DNA of 64,000 nt, from contig DATHKR010000235.1 of NCBI GenBank assembly GCA_035489015.1, positions 1 to 64,000 of the forward strand, given 5' to 3'. This DNA comes from DATFRY01 sp035489015. Its GTDB lineage: Bacteria > Myxococcota_A > Polyangia > Haliangiales > Haliangiaceae. The position numbers and the translations under genes are program-made. Below, piece by piece: positions 29,843-37,099 of the stretch. The stretch's first letter is position 1. Each line of letters opens with the position of its first letter. Under the pieces are notes generated by a model, which searched no databases, was not told the DNA's origin, and saw only the letters and a list, made by a program, of their open reading frames with translations.

Positions 29843-31582
29843 TCACGGGTCCCGGGCCAGGCGGAACGTGACGTTGGCGTGGGCCGAGGGGCGCAGGCGG
29901 TCGGCCCGGTCGGGCTGGGCCTTCACCGCGCGCATCGCCTGGGCCCCCTGGGTGCCGTCGTCCACCCATTCCCACAGCGCCTTGCCGGCCGGCGAGAACT
30001 CCGCCGCCGCCGCCGCTCCGGTCCACTCGTCGGGGCCCAGGAGCCGCATCCCGCGGGCTCGCGCGTGCGCCTCGGCGTCGGCGTAGGACACGCCCACCGC
30101 GGGCAGGGCGGCCTGCTTCTTCGACAGCGGGGGCGGTGTCGGTTCACCCGGGCCGGGTGGGTGGGCCGCCGCGTACTCGCCCTGGCTGACCGGCGCTCGG
30201 GCCACGAACAACCACGGCGTGCCGTCCGGCCGCCGGACCAGGAACATCCCCTCGGGCACCACCGAATCGGCGGTGCGCGGGGCCGCGTCGGTCCGCCCGC
30301 CGGCGTCGTCGTCAGCCGCGCCCATCGCGGCCGCCTGGCGGTCGGGGCGCGGCCCGAACAGCATGAAACCGAGCCCGGTGAAGAACAGCAGCGCCGACAC
30401 CACGGTCACCGCGACCAGCCAGCGGCCCAGCGCGGCGCGCCGCTCCGGCTCGTCGCCGGGCCGCAGGAGCGCCTGCGCCGCCGGGCGCATCACCGGTCGG
30501 TCGTCGGGACCCGCCGCCCCGCCGTGGCCGTGGCGCCGCTCGTCGGGCGTGGCCCGTCGCTGCCGGCCGTGGTCGTCGTTGCGGATCAGGGTCGCCGCCG
30601 CGTCGTCGGCTGCCGCCGCCACCTCGGACGCGCGCTGGCCGCCGCGCCCGACCACGTACGGGGTCGGCTCCGGCGCCGACCGCGCGCTCGCGCCCGACAC
30701 CGGCGGCAGCGACGACGACCCCTGCGACTGCAGCCGGTCGACGATAGCGCTCAGCTGGCGGATGAGCTCCGGGTAGGCCGGCCGCTCGCCCGGCTTCTTC
30801 GCCATCATGCGCCGGCACAGCGCGGCCACCTCCACGTCGGTGGACGGGTTCTTGGCCCGCGGATCCGGCGCCGGGTCCTTCAGGTGACGAGCGACCACCT
30901 TCAGGTACTTGTCCTCGGCCGCGTTGCCGGTGCGGAACGGGGGATCGCCGGTGCAGAGGTAGTAGAGCGTCCCGCCCAGCGCGTAGATGTCGACCCGCTC
31001 GTCGATCGTCTCGCCGCGCGCCTGCTCCGGCGCGATGTAGTCGGGCGTCCCGACCACCACGCCCATCGCGGTCAGGGCCGGCTCGTTCGACGGATCGAGC
31101 GGCTTGGCCAGCCCGAAGTCGGTCACCTTGACCACCCCGGACGAGAGCAGGACCAGGTTGGTCGGCTTCACGTCGCGGTGGATCAGGCCGGCCTGGGCGG
31201 CGGCCTGCAGCCCGCGGGCGGCGTCGAGGGTGGCGCGGGTGGCCTGCACCGACGACATCACGCCGTGCTGCTTCACCACGCTGCCGAGGTCGACCCCGTC
31301 GAGCAGCTCCATCGCGATGTACGGGCGCTGGTCGTGGGTGCCGGTGGTGAAGACCTGCACCACGTTGGGATGGGCGATGGCGGCCACCGCGCGCGCCTCG
31401 CGCACGAAGCGGGCCCGCAGCTCCTCGTTCTCGCGGTGCCGCTCGGACAGGATCTTGATCGCGACCGGGCGCTTGAGGTCGACGTCGATGCCGCGCACCA
31501 CGTCGCCCATCGAGCCGGCGCCGATCATCCCGACGACGCGGTATCGATCGACGATGGTGCCGGGTGCGAGCGCGCTGGTCAT
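29843..31582 (-). CDS. Ser/Thr protein kinase with FGE/sulfatase-modifier-like C-terminal domain
   Basis: A 579-residue membrane kinase. The kinase domain (about 13-285) has GAGSMG, catalytic K43, HRDVKPTN (D137) and DFG, so activity is expected. A disordered Arg/Gly/Pro linker leads to one membrane span (388-410). The exported C-terminal part (about 450-579) reads FVARAPVSQGEYAA, VSYADAEAHARARGMRLLGPDEW, LWEWVDDG and VTFRLARD, the order of motifs in FGE-sulfatase (SUMF1-like) domains, but it is only 130 residues and lacks the cysteines of true formylglycine-generating enzymes. It is probably a binding rather than a catalytic domain. The gene lies 24 bp after dnaB and 75 bp before deoC, inside the long minus-strand block. 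Confidence 0.88.
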   Translation of the reverse strand: MTSALAPGTIVDRYRVVGMIGAGSMGDVVRGIDVDLKRPVAIKILSERHRENEELRARFVREARAVAAIAHPNVVQVFTTGTHDQRPYIAMELLDGVDLGSVVKQHGVMSSVQATRATLDAARGLQAAAQAGLIHRDVKPTNLVLLSSGVVKVTDFGLAKPLDPSNEPALTAMGVVVGTPDYIAPEQARGETIDERVDIYALGGTLYYLCTGDPPFRTGNAAEDKYLKVVARHLKDPAPDPRAKNPSTDVEVAALCRRMMAKKPGERPAYPELIRQLSAIVDRLQSQGSSSLPPVSGASARSAPEPTPYVVGRGGQRASEVAAAADDAAATLIRNDDHGRQRRATPDERRHGHGGAAGPDDRPVMRPAAQALLRPGDEPERRAALGRWLVAVTVVSALLFFTGLGFMLFGPRPDRQAAAMGAADDDAGGRTDAAPRTADSVVPEGMFLVRRPDGTPWLFVARAPVSQGEYAAAHPPGPGEPTPPPLSKKQAALPAVGVSYADAEAHARARGMRLLGPDEWTGAAAAAEFSPAGKALWEWVDDGTQGAQAMRAVKAQPDRADRLRPSAHANVTFRLARDP

Positions 31583-31606
31583 GGCCGTGAGGTCCGCCGG
31601 CTGGGC

Positions 31607-32974
31607 CTACAGCTCGCCTTCGCCGCCGCTGCCGCGCCCCGACAGGTTGTCGAACCGAGTGTAGCGCCCCTCGAAGAAGGTCTTGATGGTGGCGGTGGGG
31701 CCGTGCCGGTTCTTGCCGATGATGATCTCGGCGACGTTCGGCTCGTCGCTCTCCTTGTTGTAGACCACGTCGCGGTAGATGAAGAGGATGAGGTCGGCGT
31801 CCTGCTCGATGGCGCCCGACTCGCGCAGGTCCGACAGCTGCGGCCGCTTGTCGGGGCGCGACTCCAGGCTGCGGTTGAGCTGCGACAGCGCCATGACCGG
31901 GCAGTTGATCTCCTTGGCCAGCTGCTTCAGGCCGCGCGAGATCTCGGAGATCTCCTGCTCGCGGCTGGACTGGCGGTCGCGCCGTCCCTGCATGAGCTGG
32001 AGGTAGTCGATGACGATGAGCCCGAACTGCTTCTCCTTGCGCATCTCCTTGTCGGCCATGAACCGCCGGGCCGACGCGCGCAGCTCGCGCAGGCTGAGCG
32101 CCGGCGTGTCGTCGATGACGATCGGCGCCTTGGACAGCGTGTCGGCCGCGTAGGTCATGTTGGTCAGGTCCTGGCGCTGGAGCTGGCCGCGCCGGAGCGC
32201 GGTCGAGTCGACCCGCGCCTCGGAGCAGAGCAGCCGCTCGGCCAGCTGGGTCGACGACATCTCGAGCGAGAAGACCAGCACCGGGAAGCCGCCCGCCGCC
32301 GCCGCGTTGCGCGCGATGGTCAGCGCGAACGACGTCTTGCCCATGGCCGGGCGCGCCGCCAGGATGGTGAGCTCGGTCGGCTGGAACCCGGCCGTGCGCT
32401 CGTCCAGGTCGCGGAAGCCGCTCGGCACCCCGGTGATGCCGCCCGCCGCCTTGAAGCGCTGGTCGAGCGAGCTGAACACCTGGCGCAGGAGGTTGCGCAG
32501 GTGGTCGGAGTTGCCCCGCTGGGTCCGCTGGGTGACCTCGAAGATCTTGGCCTCGGCCTCGTCGAGGTAGTCCTCGACCGCGCCGTAGTCCTCGTACCCG
32601 CGCGCGGCGATCTCCGACGCGGTCAGCATCAGGCGACGAGCCGAGTTGAGCTCGCGCACGATGCTGGCGTAGTGCACGACGTTGTCTGCGGTCGGCACCC
32701 GCAGCGCCAGCTGCGACAGGTAGGCGAGGCCCCCGATCGCGTCCAGCTTGCCGCCCTGCTGGAGCTGGGCCTCGAGGGTCACCTCGTCGATCGGCCGGGA
32801 GGCCGACTCGAGGTCCTGGATGGCGGCGAAGATGGCCTGATGGCGCGGGTCGTAGAAGTCCTCCTCCATCAGCTCGGCGAGGAGCGGGAGGACCTCGTTG
32901 CGGAGGAGGATGCCGCCCAGGACGGACGCCTCCGCATCGAGGTTGTGAGGGAGGACTCTCGTGCCCGCGCTCAA
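31607..32974 (-). CDS. dnaB: replicative DNA helicase DnaB
   Basis: A 455-residue hexameric 5'-3' helicase that unwinds DNA at the replication fork. The N-terminal helical domain (DaeASVLGGILL, PRHQAIFAAI) is followed by a linker and the RecA-like domain with Walker A ARPAMGKTSFAL, Walker B LIVIDYLQLMQG, LSQLNRSLESRPDKRPQLSDLRESGAIEQDAD and the arginine-finger region. No intein is present. There is no ATG in frame near the N-terminus; the TTG at 32974 gives the expected start and has AAGGGG 4 nt upstream, so this is a rare-start gene. It lies 10 bp after rplI, the classic rpsF-rpsR-rplI-dnaB order. Confidence 0.97.
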   Translation of the reverse strand: MSAGTRVLPHNLDAEASVLGGILLRNEVLPLLAELMEEDFYDPRHQAIFAAIQDLESASRPIDEVTLEAQLQQGGKLDAIGGLAYLSQLALRVPTADNVVHYASIVRELNSARRLMLTASEIAARGYEDYGAVEDYLDEAEAKIFEVTQRTQRGNSDHLRNLLRQVFSSLDQRFKAAGGITGVPSGFRDLDERTAGFQPTELTILAARPAMGKTSFALTIARNAAAAGGFPVLVFSLEMSSTQLAERLLCSEARVDSTALRRGQLQRQDLTNMTYAADTLSKAPIVIDDTPALSLRELRASARRFMADKEMRKEKQFGLIVIDYLQLMQGRRDRQSSREQEISEISRGLKQLAKEINCPVMALSQLNRSLESRPDKRPQLSDLRESGAIEQDADLILFIYRDVVYNKESDEPNVAEIIIGKNRHGPTATIKTFFEGRYTRFDNLSGRGSGGEGEL

Positions 32975-32984
32975 CGTGCCCCTT

Positions 32985-33443
32985 CTACTCCTTGGCCTTG
33001 GCCGTCACCCAGAACTTGAGGACCGCCGTCGTCCCGGCGCCGAGGCGCACCGACACCTCGTGCTTGCCGATCGCCTTGACCGGATCGCCCATCTCGATCT
33101 GGCGCGAGTCGATGACGACCCCGGCCACCTCGAGCTGGCGGGCCAGATCGCGCCCGGTGACCGAGCCGAACATCCGGTCGTCCTCGCCGACCAGCCGCTC
33201 GAACTGGAGCGTCATCCCGCTGATCCGATCGGCCAGGCTGGCCGCGGTAGCCCGCTCCTTGGCCACGCGCGCATCGACCTGGCGCTTGCGGTGGTCGAGC
33301 TCCGACTTGTTCTCGGCGGTCGCGCTGACGGCCATCCCGCGCGGCATCAGGTAGTTGCGGCCGTAGCCGGACTTCACGGTGACGAGCTCGCCGGCCTTGC
33401 CCAGGTGAGCCACGTCCTGCGTGAGAATGAGTTGCATCGGCAT
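32985..33443 (-). CDS. rplI: 50S ribosomal protein bL9
   Basis: A 152-residue ribosomal protein that binds 23S rRNA domain V near the L1 stalk. The N-terminal domain shows QLILTQDVAHLGKAGELVTVKSGYGRNYLMPRGMA, followed by the long connecting helix and the C-terminal domain with DRMFGSVTGRDLA. A strong AGGAGG lies 6 nt before the first ATG, which decides between it and a second ATG two codons later. Length is standard. Confidence 0.98.
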   Translation of the reverse strand: MPMQLILTQDVAHLGKAGELVTVKSGYGRNYLMPRGMAVSATAENKSELDHRKRQVDARVAKERATAASLADRISGMTLQFERLVGEDDRMFGSVTGRDLARQLEVAGVVIDSRQIEMGDPVKAIGKHEVSVRLGAGTTAVLKFWVTAKAKE

Positions 33444-33453
33444 GACTGGCCTC

Positions 33454-33780
33454 CTACTTGCCGGTGACCGAGAAGGGCAGGAGCGCGATCATGCGGGCGC
33501 GCCGCACCTGCAGCGACAGGTCGCGCTGGTGGCGCGCGCAGTTGCCGCTGATCCGGCGCGGGACCAGCTTGCCGCGCTCGGTGACGAAGTGCTTCAGCAT
33601 CGCCAGGTTCTTGTAGTCGATGAGGGTGCCCTCGTCGGCGCAGAAGCGACACATCTTGCGGCGCGAGAATCCGCCGCCGCCGCCGCCGCGCTGCCGGTCG
33701 CCGCCCTTGCCGGGCGAGCGTCCGCCGCCCCGCTCCTTGTCGTCGTCGCGGCTCTCGAAGGCCTCGTCTTTTTCGCTCAT
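33454..33780 (-). CDS. rpsR: 30S ribosomal protein bS18
   Basis: A 108-residue small-subunit protein that pairs with bS6 on the platform. The core (from about residue 40) shows the zinc-binding-type cysteines CRFCADE, DYKNLAMLKHFVTERGKLVPRRISGNCARHQRDL and QVRRARMIALLPF. The first 38 residues, acidic then Gly/Arg-rich, are an extension not found in short homologues. It lies between rpsF and rplI. Confidence 0.98.
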   Translation of the reverse strand: MSEKDEAFESRDDDKERGGGRSPGKGGDRQRGGGGGGFSRRKMCRFCADEGTLIDYKNLAMLKHFVTERGKLVPRRISGNCARHQRDLSLQVRRARMIALLPFSVTGK

Positions 33781-33830
33781 GGTCGTCTACCTCGTTCCTT
33801 GGGTCGTGGAGTCGTGGCCGTGGGCCGGGA

Positions 33831-34451
33831 TCACTCGGCTTCCCCGTCGGTGCCGGGCGGTTTCGGCTCGGCGGCCGGCTCGGTTGCCGGCTCCGCGGCC
33901 GGCTCGGCGGCGCCCTCGGCGGCCGGCTCGGCTACCGGCTCGGCGGCGCCCTCGGCGGCCGGAGCGGCCTTCGCCACCACGTCACCGTCGGCCCCCTCTT
34001 CACCGACCTCGCTGGCCGCCTCGTCGGTGCGGCGCAGCATGAGCTCCTCCTCGTCGGCCGCGGTGCTGGCCGCCTTGGTGTAGGTCTCCTCGGTGACCAG
34101 CGACTCCTTGGTGCCAGGATCGATGTCGCGGCCCGCCAGCACGGTCATGTAGCGGATCACGGGATCGAGCATTCGCATGTTGCGCTCGAACTCGGTCACC
34201 ACCTGCGGCGAGCCCAGGTACGACCAGAACAGGTAGATGCCCTTCAGCTCCTTCTTGATCTCGTAGGCGAGCTTCCGCTTGCCCCAGTTGTCGACGTTCA
34301 GCACCACGCCGCCCTGCGACTCGATGATGCCGCGAACGCGCTGGTTGACGTCGGCCACCCGGTCGTTCTGGGTGTCGGGCCGAAGGATGTAGATCGTCTC
34401 GTACTCGCGCAATGTCCCTGGCGCGTCGGCCAGGCTCTGCAGGTCTGCCAT
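33831..34451 (-). CDS. rpsF: 30S ribosomal protein bS6 with long acidic tail
   Basis: A 206-residue bS6, the partner of bS18. The ferredoxin-like core is in residues 15-110 (REYETIYILRPDT, WGKRKLAYEIKKELKGIYLFWSYLG, ERNMRMLDPVIRYMTVL). The normal protein ends near 100-130; here about 75 more residues form a Glu/Ala/Pro repeat tail (AEPAAEGAAEPAAEP), probably disordered. The ATG at 34451 has GAGGAG 7 nt upstream; an in-frame start at 34505 is less likely. No ssb gene lies between rpsF and rpsR, unlike in many bacteria. Confidence 0.97.
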   Translation of the reverse strand: MADLQSLADAPGTLREYETIYILRPDTQNDRVADVNQRVRGIIESQGGVVLNVDNWGKRKLAYEIKKELKGIYLFWSYLGSPQVVTEFERNMRMLDPVIRYMTVLAGRDIDPGTKESLVTEETYTKAASTAADEEELMLRRTDEAASEVGEEGADGDVVAKAAPAAEGAAEPVAEPAAEGAAEPAAEPATEPAAEPKPPGTDGEAE

Positions 34452-34521
34452 CTCGATCTCCTCGTGGGTGTGAAGCCCGCGGCGGCTGCTGTGCGCCGCG
34501 AGCAAGGAGTGGCTGGTGGAC

Positions 34522-35136
34522 TCAGTCTACCGGCTTTTCTCCAGCTCCGTTGAAGTCGTTCATCGCCGCGCGGATGCCGCGCGCCAGGATCGCCTCGACC
34601 GCGTCGCTCGCGCGACCGACCAGCTCGGCGATCTCTCGATCCATCTCGGCCGGGAAGTCGCCCAGCACGTGGCCGGACACGCGGCCCTGTACCGGCTCGC
34701 TCGCCGCGCCCGCCGCCGCCGGTCGCTCGGGCCGGCCGACCCCGATCCGGACCCGCAGGAAGTCGTTCGAGCCCAGCTGCTCGGCCACCGAGCGGATCCC
34801 GTTGTGCCCGCCGTGGCCGCCGCCCGCCTTCAGGCGCAGCCGCGCGAACGGCAGATCGATCTCGTCGTGCACGACGACCAGCTCCGCCGGCTCGGTGCCG
34901 TGGAACTGCGCCGCCCGCTGCACGGCGAAACCGCTGTGGTTCATGAACTCCATGGGTTTCAGGACCAGCGCCCGCTGCCTCGCGATGGCTCCCATCGCCG
35001 CTTGCCCGCCGAACTTCTCGCGCAGCGGCCCCAGGTCGTGACGTCGGACCAGCTCGTCCACGACCCGGAAGCCGATGTTGTGGCGGTTGCGCTCGTACTT
35101 GCGGCCGGGATTGCCCAGCCCGGCGATGAGCCACAC
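34522..35136 (-). CDS. pth: peptidyl-tRNA hydrolase
   Basis: A 204-residue esterase that frees tRNA from peptidyl-tRNA released by stalled ribosomes. GLGNPGRKYERNRHNIGF holds the catalytic His. KPMEFMNHSG, VVHDEIDLPF (catalytic Asp), KAGGGHGGHNGIRS and FLRVRIGVGRP are all intact. Translation begins at a GTG at 35136 with GGAG upstream; GTG-TGG gives the expected MWLIAGLGNPG start. It follows rplY by 27 bp. Confidence 0.97.
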   Translation of the reverse strand: MWLIAGLGNPGRKYERNRHNIGFRVVDELVRRHDLGPLREKFGGQAAMGAIARQRALVLKPMEFMNHSGFAVQRAAQFHGTEPAELVVVHDEIDLPFARLRLKAGGGHGGHNGIRSVAEQLGSNDFLRVRIGVGRPERPAAAGAASEPVQGRVSGHVLGDFPAEMDREIAELVGRASDAVEAILARGIRAAMNDFNGAGEKPVD

Positions 35137-35163
35137 GCTGCGTTCTCCACTCGGAGGCGGGGA

Positions 35164-35946
35164 CTACTTCTTCTTGTCGCCCCCCGCCTTGCCGCCAGCG
35201 GCCTTGCCGCCGCCCGCGGCCTTGCCAGCCGCCGCCTTGCCGCCCGCGGCAGCGCCAGCCGCCGCACCGGCCGCGGCGCCCGCCGCCTTCTTGTCGCCCT
35301 CGGCCACGACCGCGCCCTCGACCGCGACAGCGCCCTCGACCGCCACGGCTGCCGTCTCGGTGGTCTCCTTCTCGACCTTCGGCGCGGCGCAGGTGACCAG
35401 GGTGAAGCTGTCCGGGAGCGCCGCCTTCACGCCGGGCGGGAACGACACGTCCGACACATGGAAGGCGTCGCCGATCTTGAGCGGCGTGACGTCGAGCTCG
35501 AACTTGGTGGGGATCTCCGAGGGACGGCAGCGAACCCGCAGGGTGTGCCGCTCGGTGTGGATCTGCCCGCCGTCGACGGTGCCGATCGCCTTGCCGACCA
35601 GCACCAGCGGCACGTCCACGTCGATCTCCTTGTCCGGATCGATCGAGATGAGGTCGACGTGGGTGACGTTCCGGCGCAGCGCGTCGATCTGGTACTCCCA
35701 GAGCAGCGCCATCAGCTCGGTGTTCCCCGACCGGCCGTCCTCGACGGTGACGTTGATGACCGTGTTGCGGCCCCTGGCCGGATCGAGCGACGCCTTCAGC
35801 TCCTTGGCGTTCAGCACGATGGCGAGCGGCTGCTGGAGCTTCGCGCCGTAGCAGACGCCGGGGACCTTGCCAGTCGCGCGCAGGCGGCGAGTCTCGCCCT
35901 TGCCGGTGTCGTGGCGGATTTGAACGGTGAGCTTGCCGACTTCCAT
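35164..35946 (-). CDS. rplY: 50S ribosomal protein bL25 (Ctc/TL5 type)
   Basis: A 260-residue two-domain bL25 that binds 5S rRNA. The N-terminal L25 domain is in KLTVQIRHDTGKGETRRLRATGKVPGVCYG, and the TL5 beta domain follows (HVDLISIDPDKEIDVDVPLVLVGKA to about 195). The last about 60 residues are Ala/Gly/Lys-rich (AAGKAAGGGKAAGGKAGG), a basic disordered tail that may bind RNA. The prs-rplY-pth order is common in many bacteria. The ATG at 35946 is the only start near the domain. Confidence 0.97.
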   Translation of the reverse strand: MEVGKLTVQIRHDTGKGETRRLRATGKVPGVCYGAKLQQPLAIVLNAKELKASLDPARGRNTVINVTVEDGRSGNTELMALLWEYQIDALRRNVTHVDLISIDPDKEIDVDVPLVLVGKAIGTVDGGQIHTERHTLRVRCRPSEIPTKFELDVTPLKIGDAFHVSDVSFPPGVKAALPDSFTLVTCAAPKVEKETTETAAVAVEGAVAVEGAVVAEGDKKAAGAAAGAAAGAAAGGKAAAGKAAGGGKAAGGKAGGDKKK

Positions 35947-35979
35947 GACGCGTTATCCTTGGTTGCTCGGGCTGGGTTC

Positions 35980-36921
35980 TCAGCTGAACAGGGAGCTGAT
36001 CGAGTCGCCGTGGTGGATGCGCTTGACCGCCTCGCCGAGCAGACGCGCGACCGACAGCACCTTGACCTTGCTGCTGGCGCGCCCGAGCTCGTCGAGCGGA
36101 ATGGTGTTGGTGACGATGACCTGGGTGAGCGGCGAGGCCTGGATGCGCTCGATCGCGTTGCCGGAGAAGACCCCGTGGCTGGCGCAGGCCATGACCGACT
36201 TGGCGCCGGCGTCCATCACCGCGCGGGCCGCGTTGCACAGCGTGCCGGCGGTGTCGATGATGTCGTCGGCGATGATGGCGTTCTTGCCCTTCACGTCGCC
36301 GACCACGTTCATCACCTCGGACACGTTCGGCGCCGAGCGCCGCTTGTCGATGATGGCCATGCCGCCGCCCAGCCGCTTCGAGTAGGCGCGGGCGCGCTCG
36401 ACGCCGCCGGCGTCCGGCGAGACCACCACCACGTCGCTGAGCGACATGTGGCGCAGCTCGTCGAGGAAGACCGGCATGCCGTAGAGGTGGTCGAACGGGA
36501 TGTTGAAGAAGCCCTGGATCTGCCCGGCGTGGAGATCCATCGACACCACCCGGTCGGCGCCGGCCGACGAGATGAGGTCGGCGACCAGCTTGGCGGTGAT
36601 CGGCGTGCGCGGCTTGGTCTTGCGATCCTGGCGCGCGTAGCCGAAGTAGGGCATGACCGCGACGATGCTCCCTGCCGACGCGCGCTTCAGCGCGTCGATC
36701 ATGATGAGGAGCTCCATCAGCGACTGGTTGACCGGGGTGCAGGTCGACTGCACGACGAAGCAGTTCACTCCGCGGACGTTCTCGTTGATCTCGACGTAGA
36801 TCTCACCGTCCGAGAAGTGCGTGACGTCGGCCCGGCCGAGCGGGATCTCGACGTACTTGCAGATCTCTTCCGCGATCGGACGGTTGGCGTTGGCGGTGAA
36901 GATGGACAGCGATTTCAGCAA
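35980..36921 (-). CDS. prs: ribose-phosphate pyrophosphokinase
   Basis: A 313-residue PRPP synthetase that transfers pyrophosphate from ATP to ribose-5-phosphate. FSDGEIYVEINENVRGVNCFVVQ opens the N-terminal half. YARQDRKTKPRTPITAKLVADL is the flexible catalytic region, SMDLHAGQIQGFF the metal-binding part, VVVSPDAGGVERARAYSKRL the allosteric side, and IIADDIIDTAGTLCNAA the PRPP loop. No ATG fits; the TTG at 36921 lies 4 nt after GGAGG and gives a normal-length protein starting LLKSLSIFTANANRP. The CTG one codon later is a possible alternative. It is the first gene of the long minus-strand block. Confidence 0.96.
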   Translation of the reverse strand: MLKSLSIFTANANRPIAEEICKYVEIPLGRADVTHFSDGEIYVEINENVRGVNCFVVQSTCTPVNQSLMELLIMIDALKRASAGSIVAVMPYFGYARQDRKTKPRTPITAKLVADLISSAGADRVVSMDLHAGQIQGFFNIPFDHLYGMPVFLDELRHMSLSDVVVVSPDAGGVERARAYSKRLGGGMAIIDKRRSAPNVSEVMNVVGDVKGKNAIIADDIIDTAGTLCNAARAVMDAGAKSVMACASHGVFSGNAIERIQASPLTQVIVTNTIPLDELGRASSKVKVLSVARLLGEAVKRIHHGDSISSLFS

Positions 36922-36968
36922 GCAACCTCCGCTGGCCGACCGGATCGGGTCCGGCTGGAGAACGCAGC

Positions 36969-36998
36969 GATTTACACGCTGTACCCCCCGCACGTCAA
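36969..36998 (-). promoter_or_regulatory. sigma-70-type promoter of the prs-rplY-pth-rpsF block
   Basis: On the minus strand TTGACG (-35, 36998-36993) is followed after 18 bp by TAAATC (-10, 36974-36969), with a TG just before it. Transcription would begin near 36961, giving a leader of about 40 nt with GGAGG before the prs start codon. This is the best consensus promoter in the window. Confidence 0.65.
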
Positions 36999-37099
36999 CT
37001 CGAAAGGCCGAAAGGCGTGCGGAATCACTTGATTTCGCGCGGGTGGAAGCACCTTCGAGGGGTTGAAGGAGGGCAGGACGCGCCCCGGCCGCCGCCGGG

